Part shown: positions 46,525-55,611 of the stretch, one piece after another
How positions within the stretch are numbered: the stretch's first letter is position 1
Layout of the letters: each line of letters begins with the position of its first letter
From: Alcaligenaceae bacterium
GTDB taxonomy: Bacteria > Pseudomonadota > Gammaproteobacteria > Burkholderiales > Burkholderiaceae_B
Assembly: GCA_947378965.1 (NCBI GenBank)
Contig: CANCMG010000011.1
Coordinates: 1-59,009 of the forward strand
Reading direction: 5' to 3'
Length of the DNA stretch: 59,009 bases
Translations under genes and position numbers: made by a program
The notes under the pieces: model-generated
The model's input: only the letters and a program-made list of their open reading frames with translations
Databases searched by the model: none
What the model was told of the DNA's origin: nothing

Positions 46525-47379
46525 ATGACGATACGTGGCACTTGGTTGATGTTTTGTTTTTTGTTGCTCTCTGGGTGTATGGGTCCTGCCGGGCGGCCTT
46601 GGCCGAGTGAGCAGCCCGGTGGCACCAATATCCCCTCTGGTAAGCTTGATTTTGGCTGGAGGCTGTCGGGCGATCGTGCAGTCGCACCGCTGCAAGTTTT
46701 TTCAGACACCTCTCGCACCTGGTTGCAATGGCTGCCCGGGCAGATGCTGCCGATTATCTTGGGCGCAAGCGAACAAGGCGAGCAGGTTTTAACCTATCTG
46801 CGTCAAGGTCCTTACACCATTATTGAAGGGCACTGGCCCACCTTGATGTTTCGCTCTGCACGTCAACAGGCGCGGGCTCGGCGTGTCGGGGCGTCTGTTG
46901 CATCGTCTGGCACCGCGCAGCATACTGATTCGCAATACCGGATGGCCGTGCCACACCCTTCGGGCTCACACCAGCAGTCGAGTGCGCAGCAGCAATTAAG
47001 TTCTCAACAGCATTCGAGTGCACAGCACCAGCTTGGTTTGCATCAACAGTCGAATTCGTCACAGCCGTCGACTCATTCGCAGCGGCCATTTTTTTCGGTC
47101 AGTCACACTGACCTTCATCTCAGGCAAGCCTTGATTCGGTGGGCCGGCTTAAGTGGTTGGCGCTTTGAGCCTGAACATTGGGCGGTCGATGTCGATATTC
47201 CCTTGTCGGCCTCAGCAATTTTTTCAGATGATTTCATTTTGTCGGTGCAAGCGCTGCTCGCCTCGACTGAGTTGTCGGATCGCCCCTTGCAACCGTGCTT
47301 TTATTCCAATCAGGTGTTACGAATCGTGCCCGTCGCTGAGCCCTGCGACCGTACTCTTGGCGACGGCACCTCGACATGA
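46525..47379 (+). CDS. TcpQ/PilL-like type IVb pilus lipoprotein
   Basis: A 284-residue lipoprotein with signal and lipobox LLLSGC (Cys18). The C-terminal domain (about residues 192-275; LRQALIRWAGLSGWRFEPEHW, FSDDFILSVQALLA, LQPCFYSNQVLRIV) fits the TcpQ/PilL C-terminal family, which helps the secretin reach the outer membrane. The middle (about 148-186) is an unusual Gln/Ser/His-rich linker (SAQQQLSSQQHSSAQHQ). Its stop overlaps the secretin ATG (ATGA). It is the first gene of the pilus operon. PilL homologues are often longer with an extra N-terminal domain, absent here. Confidence 0.82.
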   Translation: MTIRGTWLMFCFLLLSGCMGPAGRPWPSEQPGGTNIPSGKLDFGWRLSGDRAVAPLQVFSDTSRTWLQWLPGQMLPIILGASEQGEQVLTYLRQGPYTIIEGHWPTLMFRSARQQARARRVGASVASSGTAQHTDSQYRMAVPHPSGSHQQSSAQQQLSSQQHSSAQHQLGLHQQSNSSQPSTHSQRPFFSVSHTDLHLRQALIRWAGLSGWRFEPEHWAVDVDIPLSASAIFSDDFILSVQALLASTELSDRPLQPCFYSNQVLRIVPVAEPCDRTLGDGTST

Positions 47380-48986
47380 CTAAGACCTTCCTCTCTACTG
47401 CTTTGCCCGTCATCCTGGCCACCGCCACACTTAGTGGCTGCGCTCTTCCTCAGCGCCTCAAGCAGCTCGATACAGAGGTTGGACAGACGCGCCAGACGAT
47501 TGCACGTGCGCAAACTGACTTTGAGGCTCGTACCAATAACCGAGCCCAAAAGCTCAAGGCGCAGCAAGTCGAAAAGCCTTGGCTCGCGAGTCGCGCCGTT
47601 CCACTCGCGCGCGAAGTCACCTTGCCGGCGGCGCTGCGCGCCAAGGTCAACACCACCATGCTGTATCGCGGCGGTAAAAGTGATCTTGTGTTGTTGGCTG
47701 AGCGAATCACTCAGGCAACGGGCGTGCCGGTACAGATTCAGCCTGAAGCCCTGCTGCCGGCCGAAAGCTTTTTGCCTCGACTCAGCCTTGGTGCGATGAC
47801 ACCTGTGGTGGTGATGCCGCATCAAGTTTTAATCGACATGGGCCCGCAACCGCTTCCCAAGATTCTCGATCAAATTTCAAAACGCTTAAACCTTAACTGG
47901 CGTTTCTACCAGGGCGCGATCGAGTTCTATCGAACGCAGACCCAAGTCTTTGATGTCAGGTCGTTGACGCTTTCTGCTCAAGCTGACGCTCGTTTAGGTA
48001 GAGGCGCTAACGCCAAGGCAGGGGGGTTTGACAGTACGTCGAGCACTTCGCTTAAGAGCACCGAGCAACACGCGCTTGAGGCGATCAAATTACGCCTTGA
48101 GCCGCTCTTAACTCGAGCGGGTGTCGTGGCCGGACAGCCTGGTGCCTTGAGCTCTTTGATTGTGACCGATACGCCCGAGGCACTGCAGGCGGTTAGCCGC
48201 TTTATCGAGCGCGAAAATCGGACGTTGACGCGCCGAGTCCGTTTAATCTTTGAAGAGATCTCTCTGCAAACTCACGAAGATTTAGAGTTTGGTCTTGATT
48301 GGGATGCGTTATTTACGCAAGGCAATTTTGCTGCGGCCTTGTCTGCCCCCGTTGCAGGCGCCGGTGTGGGTGTGGCTCGGGTCGCACTTGACGCCGCGCA
48401 TGGCCCGATGCAGTCCTCTAAGTTTATTGTGAGTGCGTTGGCCAAGTACGGCACCGTCGTGCGCCATGTTTCGATGCCGGTGCTCACGCTAAATAAGCGT
48501 CCAGTGACTCACGCCATTCGAACAACCTTTTCGTATGTCGATCAAGTGAAAGCGTCTGGCAGTGGTGCTTCGGGCGTACCGGGGGCGGGTAGTGGACTGC
48601 CCTCAATGTCGGTCAGTCAGAAAGAAGAAACCGTAGGTTCTTTTCTGACCCTTGTGCCAGATGCCCAAGATGACGGACAGATCCTGCTGTCGGTTGCCTT
48701 TGACAACACGGTTGCGCAACCACTTAAAACGCTCACGATTGGCGAGCACAGTAGTCGCATGCAGATTCAGCAAATCACCATCGATGGTAACGGCACCGTA
48801 CAACAAGTTGCACTGCGACCTGGGCAGCCCATGTTGGTGTCTGGTTTTGAGCAACGGCAGGGTGAGGCAGATCGGGCACGCTTAAGTGCGGATGCGCCGA
48901 TCGCCTTCGGTGGAAGCGACCGGGTGAAACACAACAAGACGATTACGCTGATTGTGATTACCGCTCAAGTTGAAGAGGGCTTTTAA
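47376..48986 (+). CDS. pilN: Type IVb pilus outer-membrane secretin lipoprotein PilN
   Basis: A 536-residue secretin lipoprotein with lipobox LSGC (Cys22). The N-terminal part (about 60-190) has STN-like and N domains, including KILDQISKRLNLNWRFYQGAIEFYRT. The C-terminal secretin domain includes SLIVTDTPEALQAVSRFIERENRTLTRRVRLIFEEIS, GTVVRHVSMPVLTLNKRPVTHAI and TITLIVITAQVEEGF. Such proteins form the 12-14-mer outer-membrane gate for the pilus. R64 PilN and BfpB are the nearest types. Gene order (TcpQ-like, PilN, PilO, PilP, ATPase) supports the name. Confidence 0.92.
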   Translation: MTKTFLSTALPVILATATLSGCALPQRLKQLDTEVGQTRQTIARAQTDFEARTNNRAQKLKAQQVEKPWLASRAVPLAREVTLPAALRAKVNTTMLYRGGKSDLVLLAERITQATGVPVQIQPEALLPAESFLPRLSLGAMTPVVVMPHQVLIDMGPQPLPKILDQISKRLNLNWRFYQGAIEFYRTQTQVFDVRSLTLSAQADARLGRGANAKAGGFDSTSSTSLKSTEQHALEAIKLRLEPLLTRAGVVAGQPGALSSLIVTDTPEALQAVSRFIERENRTLTRRVRLIFEEISLQTHEDLEFGLDWDALFTQGNFAAALSAPVAGAGVGVARVALDAAHGPMQSSKFIVSALAKYGTVVRHVSMPVLTLNKRPVTHAIRTTFSYVDQVKASGSGASGVPGAGSGLPSMSVSQKEETVGSFLTLVPDAQDDGQILLSVAFDNTVAQPLKTLTIGEHSSRMQIQQITIDGNGTVQQVALRPGQPMLVSGFEQRQGEADRARLSADAPIAFGGSDRVKHNKTITLIVITAQVEEGF

Positions 48987-48987
48987 A

Positions 48988-50310
48988 GTGGAGGCCCAGC
49001 TTGAGCGCTCGTCAACGTCGCGAGTCAGTCCGCCTGTAAAAACTGTGGTGGTGCGCAACGCCCTTGGTCAACCGGTGATCTTTGGTATGGATTGGACTGC
49101 CGTGGTGGGCGGCCAACCCCTGAAGCTAGCCAGAAAGCGTGCACGCCTGGCACGTGCCACACACTATTTGCTGATCGGTGCCCCTGCAACGACAGTTGGG
49201 TGTGTGCAGCTCGAACGGCAATATTTCGCACAGTCTTGCGGAATCTATTCGGCAGCCGCACTATTTGCTATTGCTTACCCCAGCGCAGCAGTGGCATGTC
49301 TTGTGCGTTTTGAAGAGGGCGGCTGCTGGATGGTGGCATCGCATTCGGGTTCGATCATCTCTGCAACAGACCGTTGGTTTGTAGATGCTCAAGCCGCCCT
49401 TGACGCGCTCAATGCTATTCGCCTTCGCTTTCCGAATCTGGTGGTGTATGAAGAGCTTGTCGCAAGTTCGACTCAGCTACCAGGCTGGCTGAATGACAAG
49501 TGCGCAGAGCAAGCGCGAGTGTCTGCGCAGCAGACTACCCGGATCGGAGGCAAGTCTCGTGCCACGGTATTGGCGCTAGTGATCGCGATGGGTCTTTGGA
49601 TCAACTGGATTGAGAAAAGCTCTGAGGATGGTTCAGCCATACCGCAGGCTCATCCTGGTCAAAGATGGCTCGACACGATGGGACAGTACGCCCAGCAACA
49701 TCCGGTGCACGCCTTTGCGGATCTGATGCAAGTGATGGCAGCTTGGCGTCGCGTACCGTTTGATCCTGCCGGCTGGCAATTGTTACGAGTGCAGTGCGAG
49801 CCCGTCTTAATTGATTGGTCGTGCGCGGCTCATTATCGTCGTCAGCATCGATTTGCATTAAATCAACATCTTGAGGCCGTCAAGCCAGGTGAGTGGGAGT
49901 TTCACGCCGTAGCGCTTGATCGTGCCATGCTGACCTGGAATCTGGTACACGCTGCGCGGCCTTTGGACTTTTCTCAAGAGCCATTGCGCGTTGACTGGAT
50001 GACGAGCTTGCAGCGCTTGAGCCCATTGTTTGAGCATATACAACTTGGACTTGCCGCTAAGTTACCCATGAATGCACCGGTTGATTCGCAAGGTCGCGTA
50101 CTTGAACGACCTGTGAGTTTGCCAAATTGGCACCAGCGCTCGCTAGCCTTAAAAGGCCCGCTGCGCGCGATGACTGCGCTGCAAGAGCTCACCGCTCCGG
50201 TGCGCTGGCGTAGTGCGACGCTTGAGGTCGGGAATATTTCTGGGCAAGAACTGACACGTAGTGCCTTGGTCGTACAACTTATCGGAGACCTGTTTGAACA
50301 CATTCCATAA
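48988..50310 (+). CDS. pilO2: Type IVb pilus biogenesis protein PilO (PilO2 family)
   Basis: A 440-residue inner-membrane protein of the R64 PilO type. The N-terminal half is a cytoplasmic ribonuclease-H-like/actin-like platform domain (FGMDWTAVVGGQPLKLARKRARLARATHYLLIG; FAQSCGIYSAAALFAIAYP), followed by one helix (VLALVIAMGLWINWI, about residues 190-205) and a periplasmic part with AWRRVPFDPAGWQL and CEPVLIDWSC, where two cysteines may form a disulfide. GTG 48988 has AGAGGG upstream; a TTG at 48970 inside the secretin gene is less likely. PilP follows after 7 bases. Confidence 0.85.
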   Translation: MEAQLERSSTSRVSPPVKTVVVRNALGQPVIFGMDWTAVVGGQPLKLARKRARLARATHYLLIGAPATTVGCVQLERQYFAQSCGIYSAAALFAIAYPSAAVACLVRFEEGGCWMVASHSGSIISATDRWFVDAQAALDALNAIRLRFPNLVVYEELVASSTQLPGWLNDKCAEQARVSAQQTTRIGGKSRATVLALVIAMGLWINWIEKSSEDGSAIPQAHPGQRWLDTMGQYAQQHPVHAFADLMQVMAAWRRVPFDPAGWQLLRVQCEPVLIDWSCAAHYRRQHRFALNQHLEAVKPGEWEFHAVALDRAMLTWNLVHAARPLDFSQEPLRVDWMTSLQRLSPLFEHIQLGLAAKLPMNAPVDSQGRVLERPVSLPNWHQRSLALKGPLRAMTALQELTAPVRWRSATLEVGNISGQELTRSALVVQLIGDLFEHIP

Positions 50311-50317
50311 TCATTCG

Positions 50318-50743
50318 GTGAGACATCCTAAGCGGCTGTTGTGTTTTACCGCCATCGCATTATTCGTCAACGTCTCCGTAGCTTTGGCACGCGAAAGTGT
50401 CACGCAACAAGCGACGATTGACGAGTTGTTGCAACTTGACTCGCAAGCCGCTTTGTTGGCAGCTAGAAAAAATATTTTTGGAGTGACGCAGCAGCCTCAA
50501 GCAGGCTCTGGAACAGACGTTGGTCGCCCCGATGGCAATCAGGTTTTAGCCATCTATGGCATTGGCAAAATTTTGACTGCCGAGGTGCTCTTAGAGTCTG
50601 AGCCGCACGTATTTAAACATTCGCGCGCGCAGCCAATTTTAGGGCCCTCTTTGCAATACCGACTAGAGCGAATTTTGCCGCCTTGCGTGTATTTAAAAAA
50701 AGCAGGCCAAACGCATGTCATCTGTTTGCGTCAAAACCCTTAG
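50318..50743 (+). CDS. pilP: Type IVb pilus biogenesis protein PilP
   Basis: A 141-residue periplasmic protein of the R64 PilP kind. The GTG start at 50318 gives a clean signal peptide (RLLCFTAIALFVNVSVALA). The mature part has IDELLQLDSQAALLAARKNIF, then VLAIYGIGKILTAEVLLE and YRLERILPPCVYLKK, matching the short beta-domain that links the inner-membrane platform with the secretin. Upstream TTG/GTG codons lie inside pilO and would lengthen the leader. Weak conservation makes the family call somewhat less certain than its neighbours. Confidence 0.82.
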   Translation: MRHPKRLLCFTAIALFVNVSVALARESVTQQATIDELLQLDSQAALLAARKNIFGVTQQPQAGSGTDVGRPDGNQVLAIYGIGKILTAEVLLESEPHVFKHSRAQPILGPSLQYRLERILPPCVYLKKAGQTHVICLRQNP

Positions 50744-50788
50744 AAGAATGTACCTGCCGTGTTTACGCGATTGCAAGAGGATTTATTC

Positions 50789-52531
50789 ATGCTGCTCACT
50801 CGATTAGTCAACCGTATTCAAACTGAAAGCGCCACTCACGCGCCGGCGTATGTCGCGATCCCCACGCACGACGCTCTCATGCAGTTATCTCCTGCTTTTG
50901 TACGATCACTGGCACATGAGCTTGCCGTGCTCGGCTTAAAAGGTCGAGTGTGTCCGGTTTCTTTTTCGGATGGTAGTGCCGGCGTGTTTACCTTGCTTGA
51001 GTACTGCTACGACGATCAGACTCGCGCGGTGCTCGAGTTACTCAGACGGCGGGGGGTGCGTTTGAACGAACCGCATCTCTTCGTGTTGCCCCCAGCGCTC
51101 TTGCTCGCGATTGATAAGTCCGCAGATGAACAAATTTCGGCATCCTCTAGTGCTTACACAGACCGACAAACTAAGCAGGGTGCGCTGTCCGTGGCGTTTG
51201 ATGCCGTATTGCGCTGGGGGGTTGTGCGTCAGGCAAGCGATATACACTTTAACGTCAATCGCAATCGCTATTCATCACCCGTTTTCTTTACGCTAGCGGG
51301 CCGCTATGTGTCGCCGCCCGAGTTCTCTAATCTACCCACCTCAACCGTGCTCGATATGCTTGCAGTGGCGTGGATGGATATTGAAGGTGGTAACGGGGCT
51401 GTCTTTGATCCGATGATTGAGCAACAAGGGCGCTTGAACCGCACTGTCGATGGCCAAAGGCTATTGCTTCGATGGGCTTCGCTCGCGACTGATGTGGGCC
51501 CCTCGGTATGCCTGCGACTGTTAGTGATGGACGAGTCTAAGTTGACTCCAGATCTTCAGGCGTTGGGCTACCTGCCCGAGCAGATTGCGCTATTTGAGCG
51601 GCTTGAGTCAACCGATGGTGGAGCTGTTGTTTTAGCTGGTACTGTGGGTTGCGGAAAATCCACCACGATTGCAACGCTGATGCGCGCGATTGCTGCTGAG
51701 CGTAAGGTCATTACCCTTGAGGATCCCGCCGAGTATTTAATCCCTAATGCGCTTCAAAACACAGTCTGCCGAAGTTTTTCAGAGCAAGACGACTACGCCT
51801 TTGATGCCAAGCTCAAAGCGATCAAGCGTTCGGCCATGAACGATTTGCTGATCGGCGAAATTAGGGATCACACGACGGGCCGCGCTTTTATGGATTTGGC
51901 TGCGTGCGGCGTCAATCTTTACACGACGGTGCACGCGGGGTCGGCGCTGTTGATACCCGATCGGTTAGCGTCAAGCTTTATTGGTGTCGCCCGAGATTTG
52001 TTAGCCACACCCGGCGTTCTCAAACTGTTGGTGTTTCAGGCGTTGATGGTCAAGCTGTGCCCCAGTTGCTCGCTGACGATCGATCAAGCGCGGCATCAGC
52101 CACAGTGGCAAGGCCTTGCGGCCCAGGCTGGCAGTCAAGAGCGGCTAGAAGGTTGGGTCACTCGCATTGAGGCCAATATTGGAGTGTCGCGCGACGCTCT
52201 TAGATTTCGCAATGAGCAGGCCTGCTCAGCGTGCGATCATTCAGTTTCGATCTTGCGCGGTACGGCAGGACGTACGGTTATCGCCGAAATGATAGAGCCG
52301 CTGTGCGAGCCAGAGTTCCTTGAAGGCGTTAAGAACCAAGACGGTGTCGGGCTGTATCGCTGGTTTACCCAAAGAAGTCAGCAGGCGCTGCTGACGGCCG
52401 AACCACAACGTCAGTCCGCTGGGCAAATTGCGATTTATAAAATGGCGCAGGGCCTTCTGGACCCCCGCGATGTGCAGGCACGCTTTGGTGCCTTTGCTGC
52501 AGTGGCCTCTGTGCGGGGGACTCGTGCGTAA
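50789..52531 (+). CDS. pilQ: Type IVb pilus assembly ATPase PilQ (GspE/PilB family)
   Basis: A 580-residue secretion ATPase. Walker A is GTVGCGKSTT (about residue 284), the Asp box VITLEDPAEYLIP, Walker B MNDLLIGEIRDHTTGRA and the His box TTVHAGSA. A zinc-binding tetracysteine (CPSC...CSAC) lies in the C-terminal part, as in GspE/PilB. ATG 50789 was chosen because AAGAGGA lies 8 bases before it. It supplies energy for pilin addition; no retraction ATPase is in the cluster. This is the R64-type PilQ ATPase and not the PilQ secretin of type IVa pili. Confidence 0.92.
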   Translation: MLLTRLVNRIQTESATHAPAYVAIPTHDALMQLSPAFVRSLAHELAVLGLKGRVCPVSFSDGSAGVFTLLEYCYDDQTRAVLELLRRRGVRLNEPHLFVLPPALLLAIDKSADEQISASSSAYTDRQTKQGALSVAFDAVLRWGVVRQASDIHFNVNRNRYSSPVFFTLAGRYVSPPEFSNLPTSTVLDMLAVAWMDIEGGNGAVFDPMIEQQGRLNRTVDGQRLLLRWASLATDVGPSVCLRLLVMDESKLTPDLQALGYLPEQIALFERLESTDGGAVVLAGTVGCGKSTTIATLMRAIAAERKVITLEDPAEYLIPNALQNTVCRSFSEQDDYAFDAKLKAIKRSAMNDLLIGEIRDHTTGRAFMDLAACGVNLYTTVHAGSALLIPDRLASSFIGVARDLLATPGVLKLLVFQALMVKLCPSCSLTIDQARHQPQWQGLAAQAGSQERLEGWVTRIEANIGVSRDALRFRNEQACSACDHSVSILRGTAGRTVIAEMIEPLCEPEFLEGVKNQDGVGLYRWFTQRSQQALLTAEPQRQSAGQIAIYKMAQGLLDPRDVQARFGAFAAVASVRGTRA

Positions 52532-53663
52532 GATGCTATCTAGCTTGATGGACTCTTGCCGGGCAAGGCGGCTCCCAGACTGGCGCCTGCGTGTAGCGGC
52601 TTATCGGTTTCGTTCGTTACGCGCTGATTATTATGATTACCTCGCAGAGATGATTGCGATGACCTCAGGGGCCAAAACGCTGCTGAGTATGTTTGAAGAT
52701 GACGCTCTGCGCTATCGCGGCCTGGGCGCACGGGGCATTCTGTCACGTTATTGGGCCCAACAGTTTCCCAAGAGTGGGGGCGATCTGTTTACGACCTGGT
52801 TTGGTTCGCTGCCAACAGAAGATCTGGTGGCCGTGCAGGCCGCTCAATATGCAGGGTCGGGAGCCTTGGCCCAGACGTTACGGCAGTTGGCGACGGTCGT
52901 GCGCACCACTGACGCGGCGAGTCAGGCGTTTATGCAAACAGTATGCGTTGGTTTGGTTGGTGTAGTGGTGGCAATTTGCGCTGTGTTTTCGATTCCAGTT
53001 TTAACTGCAGATCATCTTGCGCGCGTATTTTCTGAAGTGCCACCCGAGCTCTATGAACCCTGGTCGCGTGCACTGTTCGCGACCTCTGAGCAGTTAAAAA
53101 ACCTGTGGCCCGTGTTGTTGTGTTTGACGGCAGGGGTTACCACGACGGCTATTTGGTCGTTGTCGCAATGGTACGGTGCTGCTCGCAGCTTCGCTGATCA
53201 ATGGGGGATTTGGCGACTATACCGAGTGGTCCAAGCGGTCAGATTTTTGTCCCTGTTGGCGATCTTGCTAAAGCCCCGCGGCAATACCAGCGCGCGCTTG
53301 CGCGAAGCGCTCTTGATTCAGCAGCGCGGCGCCTTGCCCTGGCTCAATCATCATCTCGAAAAGATGCTGATGCGTATTGACGCCGGTTCCTTGGCGATTG
53401 AGGCGCTAAACACCGGCTTAATCGATCGTGAAACGTGGTGGTACTTCACCGATATGGTGCATACGCTGGGGCTCGATGAAGGCTTGCAACGAACCAAACA
53501 TCGGTTGGCGGTGCACACCGTCCAGCGCTTGCAAAGGCAGGCAATGACCTTGCGGTGGTTGTTGCTGCTCACGGCGGTTGCGGTGGTGTTCGCGATCGCG
53601 TTTTGGCATTTTCGTGTGTTCGACGAACTCAGACAGTCGTTGAGCTTGCATTACGCACGTTGA
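52524..53663 (+). CDS. pilR: Type IVb pilus inner-membrane platform protein PilR (GspF/PilC family)
   Basis: A 379-residue protein with two T2SSF cytoplasmic domains and four membrane-spanning segments: VCVGLVGVVVAICAVFSIPVL (about 137-160), then WPVLLCLTAGVTTTAIWSL, a helix pair, and LRWLLLLTAVAVVFAIAFWHF at the end. RLREALLIQQRGALPWLNHHLEKMLMRIDAG fits the second domain. It couples the ATPase to pilin polymerisation. GTG 52524 overlaps the ATPase gene by 8 bases, with GGGGGA upstream; longer starts inside pilQ would add unrelated sequence. Confidence 0.88.
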   Translation: MRKMLSSLMDSCRARRLPDWRLRVAAYRFRSLRADYYDYLAEMIAMTSGAKTLLSMFEDDALRYRGLGARGILSRYWAQQFPKSGGDLFTTWFGSLPTEDLVAVQAAQYAGSGALAQTLRQLATVVRTTDAASQAFMQTVCVGLVGVVVAICAVFSIPVLTADHLARVFSEVPPELYEPWSRALFATSEQLKNLWPVLLCLTAGVTTTAIWSLSQWYGAARSFADQWGIWRLYRVVQAVRFLSLLAILLKPRGNTSARLREALLIQQRGALPWLNHHLEKMLMRIDAGSLAIEALNTGLIDRETWWYFTDMVHTLGLDEGLQRTKHRLAVHTVQRLQRQAMTLRWLLLLTAVAVVFAIAFWHFRVFDELRQSLSLHYAR

Positions 53664-53709
53664 TAATTTTTTTGACCTATTCAATCTATTTAATTTCGGA
53701 GCTCCTGCG

Positions 53710-54402
53710 ATGAATAAACCTCTTTTGATGCACGCTGACGCTGTAGTCGCCAGTTTGATGCGAGTCAGTTTGATACCACCACCTTTGTCTTTGTCAGGGC
53801 AGCGCGCGCGACGCTTGGCTGCGCAACGAGGGTTTTCGTTGATCGAGATTTCGATCGTGACGACCTTAATGATGTTGATCGCAATCATCGGAATTCCGGC
53901 GATTCAAGGTTATGTGATTGAAAATAAAGTGCCTCGTGTTGCTGAAGAGATACAGCGTTTTGTTGCCCGAATGAAAGCCAATACCAACGGTTTTGGGGCA
54001 AGCCCATATCTGGGGCTGGATAGCGGCGCTTTGGCTAACGCGTTGCGCACCTCAAGTGTGGTGTCGGTGACGGGCTTTGGGCCTCGCGCGAGCGTGGCAC
54101 ATGGTTTGGGTGGCACGGGGCATTCTGGGCGCGGGGTGATTTCTGTCGAGCCGCAAGCCGTAGCGGGTGGGTCTAGTGGTTCGGCTTTTTCTTTGACGTT
54201 GAATGATGTCAATCAGGCGGCTTGCCCGGCACTCGCCTCGATTTTGCAACGCTTGGCCGAGGTGGTAACAATCGCTGGTGCCAGCGGCCCGATGATGGTG
54301 AAGAACACCTTGACCGAACCCAATATGGCCTATAACCCGGTGCTCGCTGACGCGCAGTGTGTGAGCGGCGATCGCAACACCTTTGTCTTCACTATTCGCT
54401 AG
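53710..54402 (+). CDS. pilS: Type IVb major prepilin PilS
   Basis: A 230-residue prepilin. Cleavage is expected after Gly41 in QRG/FSLIEISIVTTLMMLIA, with Glu at +5 and a hydrophobic assembly helix. The leader is very long (41 residues; class b leaders are usually about 15-30). The mature part has two cysteines (AACPAL and DAQCVSG) likely forming the C-terminal disulfide loop, and a Gly/Ser-rich middle. The start ATG 53710 has GGAG 8 bases before it. It lies between pilR and pilV. No prepilin peptidase is nearby, so a housekeeping enzyme would have to process it. Confidence 0.9.
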   Translation: MNKPLLMHADAVVASLMRVSLIPPPLSLSGQRARRLAAQRGFSLIEISIVTTLMMLIAIIGIPAIQGYVIENKVPRVAEEIQRFVARMKANTNGFGASPYLGLDSGALANALRTSSVVSVTGFGPRASVAHGLGGTGHSGRGVISVEPQAVAGGSSGSAFSLTLNDVNQAACPALASILQRLAEVVTIAGASGPMMVKNTLTEPNMAYNPVLADAQCVSGDRNTFVFTIR

Positions 54403-54404
54403 CC

Positions 54405-55505
54405 ATGGGTGAGCTCAAACGTGAAGGCGGTTTTGCTTTACTCGAGCTGATCATCGCGATGGCACTGGCCTCGTTACTGGCGCTTTGGGGTGGATCATTT
54501 TGGATGCAACAAGCCGAGGATGCGGCGGCTCAGTCCACCGGAATTTGGCTGCTGACACTTAAAAAAGCCGTGGATCAGATGCTCGTACGTCAGGCCGATC
54601 TACTGGTGGGGATTGTTCAGCCCGAGCCAAGGGGATCAGGCTATCGCGATGTCTGGCGCCCCACGATTGCAGAGCTGATCGCTGAAGGGCACTTGCCAAA
54701 AGGCTTTCCGAGCAGACCTGCCTTAGGGTACGAGGCGCGTGTCCGTGTGTTTACGCCTCAGGGGGCATGCCTGACAAGAGGGTGCAAAATTGAAGCCTTG
54801 GTCTGGGCGCAGCCCGTCGCAGGGCAATTGAGTCGGGCGAATGACACCAACCGGCTCGGAAAACTACTGATGGCTCTCGAAGGTCAGGGAGCCTCTGTTC
54901 ATCCCTTTTTGCCGCAGCGTATCAAGGGCTCGATCGTTGACCGCCCGAACCCGCCAAGCGCTGAACTTGCGCCCTTACCAATCGGTACGATTGCGGCTCT
55001 TAGCTTGTATGACTCGACGCAGTATGCCCATTTCGTTCGGCAGAACGACCTTCGCGATACCGCATTGAAGGGCAAGCTTGAGGTGGCGCAGGGGATCAGT
55101 ACGCCGACAGATATCGTGGCGGGTGCTTCGCTGCGAGCCGGTGCTCGGGTCTCGGCCGGCGAGTATCTACAGGTCGGTGCGCAGGCAGTTGAGGGCGGCG
55201 TGTGTGAGGCACAGGGGTTGATTGGTCGGGGTGTGGATGGCAATCTCTTGTCATGCCATCAGGGACGCTGGCAGGTCTCTGGTGCCAGTTTTGGAGGTGT
55301 ATATCTGACACATAGTTGGCGTTCTTGCCATGGCAATAAGCACCTTGCAGAGTTTTTGTTGTGGAATCAGAATGAGGTCAGCATGGTGAATCCCAAAACA
55401 GGCCAATGCAATTGCCCAGCTGGGTTTTTGCCGATGTTGCTAGCGGCCTGGCACCTCCAAGAGCCACAAGCCGGTGAATATCGCAGCTTTCTGTGTCTGC
55501 GGTAG
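54405..55505 (+). CDS. pilV: Type IVb minor pilin / tip adhesin PilV, fixed (no shufflon)
   Basis: A 366-residue PilV-like minor pilin. The leader is short (9 residues, REGG/FALLELIIAMALASL), with Glu at +5. The central part is Gly/Ala-rich with IPLGAIAAL-like PIGTIAALS. The end has LLSCHQGRWQVSG, which in R64 marks the start of the exchangeable shufflon segment. Then comes an about 75-residue cysteine-rich tip (SCHG, CNCPAG, FLCLR). No inverted sfx repeats or Rci recombinase are visible, so the tip is fixed. It starts 2 bases after the pilS stop and ends the operon. Confidence 0.87.
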   Translation: MGELKREGGFALLELIIAMALASLLALWGGSFWMQQAEDAAAQSTGIWLLTLKKAVDQMLVRQADLLVGIVQPEPRGSGYRDVWRPTIAELIAEGHLPKGFPSRPALGYEARVRVFTPQGACLTRGCKIEALVWAQPVAGQLSRANDTNRLGKLLMALEGQGASVHPFLPQRIKGSIVDRPNPPSAELAPLPIGTIAALSLYDSTQYAHFVRQNDLRDTALKGKLEVAQGISTPTDIVAGASLRAGARVSAGEYLQVGAQAVEGGVCEAQGLIGRGVDGNLLSCHQGRWQVSGASFGGVYLTHSWRSCHGNKHLAEFLLWNQNEVSMVNPKTGQCNCPAGFLPMLLAAWHLQEPQAGEYRSFLCLR

Positions 55506-55533
55506 TTCTTGGGGCGGGTTCGAGCGTAGCCTT

Positions 55534-55539
55534 TATACT
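55534..55539 (+). promoter_or_regulatory. Candidate -10 for alaS
   Basis: TATACT is a strong -10. The best -35 (TTGGGG at 55509) is spaced 19 bases away, so only the -10 is convincing. The start would be about 55546. Confidence 0.4.
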
Positions 55540-55611
55540 AGGGCTTAAATTACAAGGGTTGCATCGTTTTGACGGTGTGATGGTCTGCTTACTTTATCTC
55601 AGTGCTGCGCG

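Noticed and set aside
54405-55611. Shufflon with inverted sfx repeats behind pilV
   Set aside because: I found no 19-bp repeated inversions and no recombinase gene; alaS follows directly.
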